Position numbers and translations under genes: made by a program. Shown piece by piece: positions 32,596-39,039 of a DNA stretch of 64,000 nucleotides (within the stretch, counting starts at the first letter, position 1; each line of letters starts with the position of its first letter). Under the pieces are notes generated by a model that was not told the DNA's origin, ran no database searches, and saw only the letters and a program-made list of their open reading frames with translations. The DNA comes from JAAYDS01 sp012729155 (lineage in GTDB: Bacteria; Chloroflexota; Anaerolineae; UBA1429): NCBI GenBank assembly GCA_036774405.1, contig DAIPBO010000003.1:62001-126000 (forward strand). The letters run 5' to 3'.

Positions 32596-32978
32596 GTATG
32601 CGAGGGTAACCTCGCCCCCAAGTTGGCTCGGAGGCGTCGCATCCCCGTGACGCGTGGGCTAGCTTGTCGTTTAGCGCCAAATGGCGCCACCGGCTGCGAC
32701 CAGAGCGCGGCCGGCCTCAAAGACACGCAACATGACTGGCAGCGTGCCGGCGCGTGTCTGGCCTTCACGAGGTCCATGGCGGACCCCGTCATCTGACCAT
32801 CTCTAACCGGTGGGCCCTGCTTTGCTGCGCAAAGCCGCGTCTGCCGCCGAGACCGGTGGTCTGCTCTCAATCCCTGCTGTTTATTCGTGTTTGCGGGCCA
32901 GGGGCCCTGCGCCGCGTCTTGGCGCACCTGTGGGGTGCGTGGGCGCTGGCCAGGGCAGACGTCAAGACGGGAGGATGC
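32596..32978 (+). ncRNA. Long structured leader of the PotD-type operon (candidate cis-regulatory RNA)
   Basis: About 380 nt with no credible reading frame. Hairpins: GCGAGG-GTAA-CCTCGC at 32600-32615 (GNRA tetraloop close to the 5' end); ATGCGA 32598-32603 can instead pair with 32637-32642; AGACACGC 32721-32728 with 32752-32759; GCTTTG/CAAAGC near 32820-32835; and CGCACC 32923-32928 with 32934-32939 shortly before the ribosome site. No TPP, guanidine or other riboswitch consensus was recognised. Confidence 0.4.
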
Positions 32979-34043
32979 ATGTTATCACGGCGTGGATGGT
33001 GGCGGTGGTTGGGTATGGTGCTGGTGTTGAGCAGCATGCTGGCGCTGCTGGGCTGTGGCCGGGGCGATGCCGAGGGCCTCGTGGTGCTCGACTGGTCGGG
33101 CTATGAGCAAGAGGTGTTCTGGGCCGATTTCAAGGCCAAACATCCCGATGTGCCGGTCGAGTGGACCTTTTTTGCCGATGACAGCGAGGCATATGCCAAG
33201 CTGCAGAGCGGGTTCAAGGCCGACCTGGTGCACCCGAATGTGAGCTGGCTCGAGATCATGGTGGAAAACGACATGCTGCAACCCATCGACACCAGCAAGC
33301 TGTCGAACTGGGGCGGCATTATGGAGCCGCTGGCCAAGATGGGCCAGGTGGATGGCGTGCAATATCTGGTGCCCTGGGAGTGGGGCTATGACTCGATCCT
33401 CGTGCGCACCGACAAGGTGGCCGAGGTGCCCGATTCGTGGGCAGACCTGTGGGACCCGCAGTACGCCGGGCATGTTTCGATTCTCGACTCGGCCGAGGCC
33501 GCCGTGGTGGCAGCATCGCTGGCGCTGGGCTATGACCCCTATGCCTTGACCGACGCGCAGCTGGCCAGCGTCAAGCAAAAGCTGATCGAGCTCAAGCCGA
33601 ACCTGCTGGGCTACTGGAGCGACTATACCGAGATCAACCAGCAGATCGCCTCGGGCGAGGTGTGGGTGGGCGCCAACTGCTGGCCCGATGCCTATGTGGC
33701 CGTGGCGGCCGCGGGCGTGCCGGTCGAGTACATCACGCCGCAAGAGGGGCGCATCGCCTGGGTGTATGGCTATGCCATACCCAAGGGCAGCGCCAATGCC
33801 GACCTGGCGCACGACTATATCGACGCGCTGATCTCGGTCGAGTCGATGGCCGAGATGGCCAACCAGTACGGCTATGGCGCGGCCAACGCAGAGGTGGCCG
33901 AGTTGACGGACCCGCAGCTGGTGGAGCTGTTCAATCTCGACCAGCCCGAGGTGCTGAGCCAGAGCGTCTTTTTCCAGTCGCTGAGCGAGGCGCAGCGCGC
34001 CGCCTGGACGCAGCTGTGGGACGAGGTCAAGGCGTCGCAATGA
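32979..34043 (+). CDS. PotD-type ABC transporter substrate-binding lipoprotein
   Basis: A 354-residue extracellular binding protein. A signal peptide with lipobox LALLGC (lipidated Cys26) is followed by the spermidine/putrescine-type fold: LVVLDWSGYEQEVFWADF, PNVSWLEIMVENDML, YLVPWEWGYDSILVRTDKV, and GYWSDYTEINQQIASGEVWVGANCW. It captures ligand outside the membrane for the permeases encoded next. Polyamines are the family default, but related proteins bind other cationic or zwitterionic compounds. GGGAGG precedes ATG 32979. First gene of potD-B-C-A, behind a long leader. Confidence 0.9.
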   Translation: MLSRRGWWRWLGMVLVLSSMLALLGCGRGDAEGLVVLDWSGYEQEVFWADFKAKHPDVPVEWTFFADDSEAYAKLQSGFKADLVHPNVSWLEIMVENDMLQPIDTSKLSNWGGIMEPLAKMGQVDGVQYLVPWEWGYDSILVRTDKVAEVPDSWADLWDPQYAGHVSILDSAEAAVVAASLALGYDPYALTDAQLASVKQKLIELKPNLLGYWSDYTEINQQIASGEVWVGANCWPDAYVAVAAAGVPVEYITPQEGRIAWVYGYAIPKGSANADLAHDYIDALISVESMAEMANQYGYGAANAEVAELTDPQLVELFNLDQPEVLSQSVFFQSLSEAQRAAWTQLWDEVKASQ

Positions 34044-34077
34044 GCACAACGCTGACCTGCTGCGGCCCGGAGACGGC

Positions 34078-34935
34078 ATGAACACGCGCGGCAGGCTGTG
34101 GGTGCTCATTGGGCCGCCGGCGATCGTGCTGCTCGCGTTCTTTGTGCTGCCCATGATCAACATGGGCAGCTTTAGCCTACGACAGGGCAGCTTTGGCGCC
34201 GCGCGACAGCTGTGGACCATCGAGCACTATCGAGCCTTTGCAGCCAACGAGGCCTTTCAGCGGCTGCTCTTGCGCTCGACCTGGCTGGCCCTGGCGACCT
34301 CGCTGCTGACGGTGATACTGGCCTATCCTGTGGCCTATCATCTGGCATTCAAGGCTGGCGGCCGACGTATGACGTTGATGATGCTGCTGTTGGTGCCCGC
34401 CTGGACGAGCTTTTTGTTGCGCATTCTGGCGTGGAAGCTGATTCTGGGGTCCGAGGGGCTGTTCAGCGTGGCGTTGCAGGCGCTGGGGCTGATGCAAGAG
34501 CCGCGACCGATCTTGCTCTACACGCCTACGGCGGTGGTGGTGGCGCTGGTCTACTCGTGGCTGCCCTTTGTGGCGCTGCCGATCTTTGCGGCGCTGCAGC
34601 GCATCGACGTGCGCCTGCTCGAGGCGGCGGCCGACCTGGGCTGCCCGCCGTGGCGGGCGTTTGTGCGGGTGACGCTGCCGCTGAGCGTACCGGGCGTGGC
34701 GGCGGGGTTCTTTTTCGTGTTCATCCCCACGCTGGGCGAGTGGGTTACGCCGGCGTTGGTGGGCGGCGCCGACGGCGTGATGTATGGCAACATCATCCAG
34801 GATCAGTTTGCGCGGGCGCTCAACTGGCCGATGGGCTCGTTGATGAGCCTGGTGATGCTGGCGGCGATGCTGGGGCTGTTGGGCCTGCTGGTGGGGCTGG
34901 CGCGGCTGCTGCGCCTAGACCTGGAGGTGGTCTAG
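34078..34935 (+). CDS. PotB-type ABC transporter permease
   Basis: A 285-residue inner-membrane permease with six hydrophobic helices. The ABC-2-independent permease loop is visible as EAAADLGCPPWRAFVRVTLPLSVPGV (E-A-A-x3-G pattern contacting the ATPase). The N-terminus VLIGPPAIVLLAFFVLPM is typical of PotB/PotH. GGAGA precedes the ATG, 34 bp after the binding-protein stop. It pairs with the PotC-type permease. Confidence 0.9.
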   Translation: MNTRGRLWVLIGPPAIVLLAFFVLPMINMGSFSLRQGSFGAARQLWTIEHYRAFAANEAFQRLLLRSTWLALATSLLTVILAYPVAYHLAFKAGGRRMTLMMLLLVPAWTSFLLRILAWKLILGSEGLFSVALQALGLMQEPRPILLYTPTAVVVALVYSWLPFVALPIFAALQRIDVRLLEAAADLGCPPWRAFVRVTLPLSVPGVAAGFFFVFIPTLGEWVTPALVGGADGVMYGNIIQDQFARALNWPMGSLMSLVMLAAMLGLLGLLVGLARLLRLDLEVV

Positions 34936-34937
34936 CT

Positions 34938-35744
34938 ATGCAGCGGCAACGCTGGCCGAGCCTGGGCGCGCTCTACTATGCGCTTTTGGCGCTGTTTATG
35001 TATCTGCCCATCGTGGTGCTGGTGGTGTTTGCGTTCAACGACTCGCCGCTGATGGTCTTTCCGCTCAAAGGGTTCACTTTGCAGTGGTTCAGGGCGTTGG
35101 GCCAGGCCACAGAGATGCTCAAGGCGCTGCGCAATAGCCTGTTGTTGGGGATTACGTCTTCGCTGGTGGCCACGCTGCTGGGGACGATGGCGGCCATCGC
35201 TACCATGCGGTATCGCTTTGCGCTCAAGGGGCTGTTTCTGGCGGTGGCGTCGATGCCGCTGGTGATCCCCTATGTGGTGCTGGGGGTGGCGCTACTGATC
35301 CTGTTCAGCACGGTGGGTGTGCCGCTGTCGCTGTTCACCGTGGGGGTGGGCCACGTGATCATCAGCGTGCCGTATGTGATGCTGATCGTCGCGGCGCGGC
35401 TGGCTGGTTTCCCCGCCAGCCTGGAGGAGGCGGCGCAGGACCTGGGCGCCAGCTATTGGCTGACGCTCTGGCGCGTGGTGTTGCCCATCGCCGCGCCAGC
35501 CATCATGTCGGCGTTTCTGACGTCGTTCACGACGTCGTTCGACGAGTTTGCGGTGAGCTTTTTTCTGACGGGCACCGACACCACGCTGCCAGTGTATGTG
35601 TACTCGCAGCTGCGCTTTCCGAACCGACTGCCGATCGTGGTGACGCTGTCGGCCATCGTGATGGTGTGTTCGGTGGCGCTTTTACTGCTGGCCGAATGGC
35701 TGCGGACGCGCGGTGAGCCTGCGACACGGAGAGTCAAACAGTGA
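34938..35744 (+). CDS. PotC-type ABC transporter permease
   Basis: A 268-residue membrane permease, six helices. It starts with the PotC/PotI signature LFMYLPIVVLVVFAFNDSP and carries the ATPase-contact loop EEAAQDLGASYWLTLWRVVLP. GGAGG lies about 12 bases upstream of ATG 34938, two bases after the PotB stop. Its stop overlaps the next GTG (GTGA). It is the second half of the translocation channel. Confidence 0.92.
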   Translation: MQRQRWPSLGALYYALLALFMYLPIVVLVVFAFNDSPLMVFPLKGFTLQWFRALGQATEMLKALRNSLLLGITSSLVATLLGTMAAIATMRYRFALKGLFLAVASMPLVIPYVVLGVALLILFSTVGVPLSLFTVGVGHVIISVPYVMLIVAARLAGFPASLEEAAQDLGASYWLTLWRVVLPIAAPAIMSAFLTSFTTSFDEFAVSFFLTGTDTTLPVYVYSQLRFPNRLPIVVTLSAIVMVCSVALLLLAEWLRTRGEPATRRVKQ

Positions 35745-36838
35745 GCGGTCTGGCCGTAGAGTTGGTGGGGCTGACCAAGACCTTTGGCGGCGCCAAGGGC
35801 GACGAGGTCAATGTGGCCGCGGTGCGGGGCGTCGATCTGGGCATCCAGGCAGGCGAGTTCTTTACGTTGCTGGGGCCGTCGGGGTGCGGCAAGACAACGA
35901 CGCTGCGGCTAATCGCCGGTTTCGAGACGCCCACGGCGGGCGAGGTGCTGATCGAAGGGCGGCCCATGAGCCAGGTGCCGGCACACAGGCGGCCCGTGAA
36001 CATGGTGTTTCAGAACTATGCGCTCTTTCCACACCTGACGGTGGCAGAGAACGTGGCCTTTGGGCCCAGGGTGCGCGGCATGGCCCGCGCCGAGCGCGAC
36101 CGTCGCGTGCAAGAGGCGCTGGAGCTGGTGCGCCTGCCCGATGTGGGGCGCCGCAAGCCAGCGCAGCTATCGGGCGGGCAGCAGCAGCGCGTGGCGCTGG
36201 CCAGAGCGCTGATCAACGAGCCGGCGGTGCTGTTGCTCGACGAGCCGCTCGGCGCGCTCGACCTCAAGTTACGTAAGCGGATGCAGGTCGAGCTCAAGCA
36301 TCTGCAGCAAGAGGTGGGCATCACCTTTGTGTATGTGACGCACGACCAGGAAGAGGCGCTGGCGATGAGCGACCGCATCGCCGTGATGAACGACGGCATG
36401 GTGCTGCAGGTGGGCACGCCCGTCGAGGTGTACGAGCGGCCGGCCACGCGCTTTGTCGCTGATTTCATCGGCGAGACCAACTTTTTGCCGGCGCAGGTGG
36501 CACTGCGCGAGGGTGACGGGCTCTGGCTGACGTTGGAGGGCGGCCGCCTGTTGGCGCGCCAGCCCGCAGAGGCCTTACAGCAGGGCCAGGCCGTGACCCT
36601 GGCGCTGCGCCCCGAGAAGATCGACCTGGCGCCTAGCAATGCAGGTGGCCTGGGCGGCGTGGTGCAAGAGGTGGTCTATATCGGCACCGATACGCGCTTT
36701 GTGGTACGACTGGCCTCGGGGGCGCAGGTGGTGGCACGCTTGCAGAACATCGGCGAGCGCGGGCTGGGCGAGTTTGGCGTGGGCGACGCCGTGACGCTGC
36801 TATGCGCCCCCGCCGATGTGCACGTGCTCAACAACTGA
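35741..36838 (+). CDS. PotA-type ABC transporter ATP-binding protein
   Basis: A 365-residue ATPase. Walker A GPSGCGKTTT, Q-loop VFQNYALFPH, signature LSGGQQQR, Walker B LLLDEPLGALD and H-loop VTHDQEEAL are all intact. The C-terminal ~110 residues form a TOBE regulatory domain (ALRPEKIDLAP, GTDTRFVVRLASGAQVVARL). The GTG start overlaps the PotC stop. It powers import; placing the ATPase last differs from the common potABCD order of Enterobacteria. Confidence 0.93.
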   Translation: MSGLAVELVGLTKTFGGAKGDEVNVAAVRGVDLGIQAGEFFTLLGPSGCGKTTTLRLIAGFETPTAGEVLIEGRPMSQVPAHRRPVNMVFQNYALFPHLTVAENVAFGPRVRGMARAERDRRVQEALELVRLPDVGRRKPAQLSGGQQQRVALARALINEPAVLLLDEPLGALDLKLRKRMQVELKHLQQEVGITFVYVTHDQEEALAMSDRIAVMNDGMVLQVGTPVEVYERPATRFVADFIGETNFLPAQVALREGDGLWLTLEGGRLLARQPAEALQQGQAVTLALRPEKIDLAPSNAGGLGGVVQEVVYIGTDTRFVVRLASGAQVVARLQNIGERGLGEFGVGDAVTLLCAPADVHVLNN

Positions 36839-36850
36839 CGTGTGCACACA

Positions 36851-36886
36851 ATGCCCCGCAGGTCTCTCGAGAGACCTGCGGGGCAT
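36851..36886. terminator. 36-bp perfect palindrome, bidirectional terminator
   Basis: Two 18-base halves are exact reverse complements with no spacer (ATGCCCCGCAGGTCTCTC and its complement). It lies between the convergent PotA-type and CaCA genes and has no T-tract. Confidence 0.8.
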
Positions 36887-36919
36887 CTGTTGCCCTATGG
36901 CGGCTGGCGCCGGGCGGCG

Positions 36920-37921
36920 CTAGATGCCGATGCCGCGCAGGTAGAGAAAGTAGATGCCGGCAATATAGGCCAGGATGAGCAGCGCAGCATCGATCTCGAC
37001 GATCCAGATGCGGCGCTCGACCTGCGCCAGATTGCCGATCAGGGCCAGGGCAGCCATCAGCATGGCCAGCAGGCCCGCCAGCGCAAAGGCTGGGCTGATG
37101 GCATTGAGAAACGACCCCTGGGTGTAGAACACGTCGGCCAGGGCCAGCGCAAACATGTTGAACACGTTGCTGCCAAAGAGGTTGCCCACCGCCAGGTCGA
37201 GGGCGCCCAGGCGCACGGCGGCGATCATGACCACCAGCTCGGGCAGAGAGGTGACCAGCGCGATCAGCACGGTGCCCACCATGCCGTCGCCCAGACCGGT
37301 GATCTCGGCAACCTCGCCGGCGCTGCGCACCAGGTGTGGCGCCGCGAGCACCAGCACGCCGGCTGCGAGCGCAAAGCCGATCACGGCGTTGCGCAGGGCG
37401 CGCCGGTGGGCGGGGCGCTCCTCGTCTGGCAAGGGTTCGTCCTCGGGGGCTATGCCGGGCGCGCCGTTGTTGCGCAGCAGATAGAGCCCCACCGCATAGG
37501 TGGCGATCATCAGCAGGCTGCCGATGCCCACCCAGCCGACCTGTACATCGATGCGCGCCAGAATGAAAAAGACGGCCATGCCCAGCAGCATAGTGCCCAG
37601 GCTGGCGGTGAGGGCGTGCTTGAGGGCCACGCGCCGCAGAATGCGCGACTGGTAAAAGGCCATGTCGAGCACGCCCAGCAGCAACATGTTGAACATGCAC
37701 GAGCCAAACAGGTCGCCCGCGGTGAGGTCGATATGATCGAGGCGGATGGCTGTGATCATGGTGAGGATCTCGGGCAACGAGGTGGCCATGGCCATCAGCA
37801 AGGTGCCCACAAAGAGGCCGCCCAGGCCGGTCTCTTGGGCGATGACGTCACCAAACTCGGAGAGCTTGACGGCTGCGAGGACGATGATCAGCGCTGCAAG
37901 GGCAAACTCGAACCAGATCAT
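36920..37921 (-). CDS. CaCA-family sodium/calcium antiporter
   Basis: A 333-residue, ~10-helix exchanger with the two inverted alpha-repeats: GTLLMAMATSLPEILTMI with GDLFGSCMFNM, and GTVLIALVTSLPELVVMI with GNLFGSNVFNM. The paired Glu residues bind cation, as in NCX_Mj. An acidic central loop (EDEPLPDEE) separates the halves. The ATG overlaps the stop of the small upstream gene (ATGA), so the two are coupled. Expected role: Ca2+ extrusion. Confidence 0.92.
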   Translation of the reverse strand: MIWFEFALAALIIVLAAVKLSEFGDVIAQETGLGGLFVGTLLMAMATSLPEILTMITAIRLDHIDLTAGDLFGSCMFNMLLLGVLDMAFYQSRILRRVALKHALTASLGTMLLGMAVFFILARIDVQVGWVGIGSLLMIATYAVGLYLLRNNGAPGIAPEDEPLPDEERPAHRRALRNAVIGFALAAGVLVLAAPHLVRSAGEVAEITGLGDGMVGTVLIALVTSLPELVVMIAAVRLGALDLAVGNLFGSNVFNMFALALADVFYTQGSFLNAISPAFALAGLLAMLMAALALIGNLAQVERRIWIVEIDAALLILAYIAGIYFLYLRGIGI

Positions 37922-38283
37922 TGTCCTTTGCCCTGTGGGGCCGTTCTACCGATCTGTCGGGCGATGGTGAGTGGCCAGGCCACGGCATAGGCGGCCTCAG
38001 AGCCGCCGATCTGCAAGAGCGTCTCGTCGGCGCTCGTCACACAGCGCTCGGCTATCTCGTGGTCGGGGGCCACGGCGAACAGGGCTACCGCAGCCTGCAC
38101 GCCCAGGCGGTCGAGCTGTTCAAAGCCATAGCGCATGGGGATGTGGCGACGTTCAGAGGGGCGGCGCCAGACACGCACGCAGTCGAGCTGAGCGCCCAGC
38201 TCCAGGTGCAGGTCGGCCCAGGCATGGATGATCTCGTCGAGCTGGTCTCCGTCGTCGGCAACGATCATGATCTGATAGGCCAT
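37918..38283 (-). CDS. Conserved-looking small protein of unknown function coupled to the CaCA antiporter
   Basis: A 121-residue soluble protein starting MAYQIMIVADDGDQLDEIIHA, from an ATG with AAGGAG seven bases upstream. It has an acidic helix, then VRVWRRPSERRHIPMRYGFE and AVALFAVAPDHEIAERCVTS. The layout of beta strands at both ends suggests a small alpha/beta domain. No signal peptide or known motif is seen. Translational coupling to the antiporter suggests a regulatory subunit, but I do not recognise the family. Confidence 0.65.
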   Translation of the reverse strand: MAYQIMIVADDGDQLDEIIHAWADLHLELGAQLDCVRVWRRPSERRHIPMRYGFEQLDRLGVQAAVALFAVAPDHEIAERCVTSADETLLQIGGSEAAYAVAWPLTIARQIGRTAPQGKGQ

Positions 38284-38438
38284 CGCAGTCTCCTTGAGGT
38301 GTTGGGGTGCGAATGGGCCCGGTGGCTGTTGGCACGAGGCGTCCAGAGCAGACCGGGGCGCCAGGGTCAAACAGGGAGATGATACCACAGGCGCCAGCAA
38401 TCGGCCAAGTACAGGATGGCTCTGCAACCCTGGTGGGG

Positions 38439-38444
38439 TATAAT
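38439..38444 (+). promoter_or_regulatory. -10 element of the thioredoxin-like gene
   Basis: Perfect TATAAT 33 bp before the ATG; no matching -35 is obvious. Confidence 0.45.
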
Positions 38445-38476
38445 GTCGGGCAAATGCCGCTGCGTGGGAGGATGAG

Positions 38477-38956
38477 ATGGGAGAGGTGACCACCGTTGCC
38501 GGGCTGATGCATCTGGCCGGGCGAGCGTCGGCCGATGCGGCGCAGCCGTACGTGCTCGAGGGGCGGCTGTCTGTGGACGCGCTGCTGCGCTATCGTGGTT
38601 GGGCCGAGGCCTGGGCGCCGCCCTACCAGCCCGAGGCGCAGGCGCTGAAGGCTATCGCAGCCGCGCGTGGGCAGGTGGATATCTGGGCCTTTGTGGCCAC
38701 CTGGTGCGGCGACTGTCGACGCGAGGTGCCGCGGTTGCTGTGGACGCTGTCGGCCGCTGGCTGGCCACTGGAGCGGCTGCACCTGATCGGCACCGACTGG
38801 GACAAGCGCGACGCTGCAGGGTTGGTTGATGTCTGGCGCATCGAGCGGGTGCCTACCTTTGTGGTGGTGCGCGGCGAGGCCGAGCTGGGGCGTGTGGTCG
38901 AGCGGGCCGACGGCCTGCTCGAGGCGCAACTGGCGCAGATCCTGAGCACTGCCTAG
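38477..38956 (+). CDS. Thioredoxin-fold protein
   Basis: A 159-residue protein with a WCGDC active site (C77, C80) in VDIWAFVATWCGDCRREVPRL and the cis-Pro region IERVPTFVVV. About 60 extra N-terminal residues precede the fold; no signal peptide is visible, so it should be cytoplasmic. Asp inside the CxxC motif matches the thioredoxin-like YbbN/TlpA-related 'CGDC' group, often reductases rather than oxidases. GGGAGG precedes the ATG. Monocistronic, ended by a 13-bp hairpin. The partner is unknown. Confidence 0.85.
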   Translation: MGEVTTVAGLMHLAGRASADAAQPYVLEGRLSVDALLRYRGWAEAWAPPYQPEAQALKAIAAARGQVDIWAFVATWCGDCRREVPRLLWTLSAAGWPLERLHLIGTDWDKRDAAGLVDVWRIERVPTFVVVRGEAELGRVVERADGLLEAQLAQILSTA

Positions 38957-38986
38957 GCGTCGGGGCCGCTAGCGGTGGGGCAGAGC

Positions 38987-39017
38987 GAGGGCGCGCGAGT
39001 GAGGCTCGCGCGCCCTC
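38987..39017. terminator. Bidirectional terminator hairpin
   Basis: Perfect 13-bp stem GAGGGCGCGCGAG / CTCGCGCGCCCTC with a 5-nt loop, followed by TTG, between the convergent thioredoxin-like and metalloprotease genes. Confidence 0.75.
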
Positions 39018-39039
39018 TTGCAGTGGGGCGGGCTGGCGC

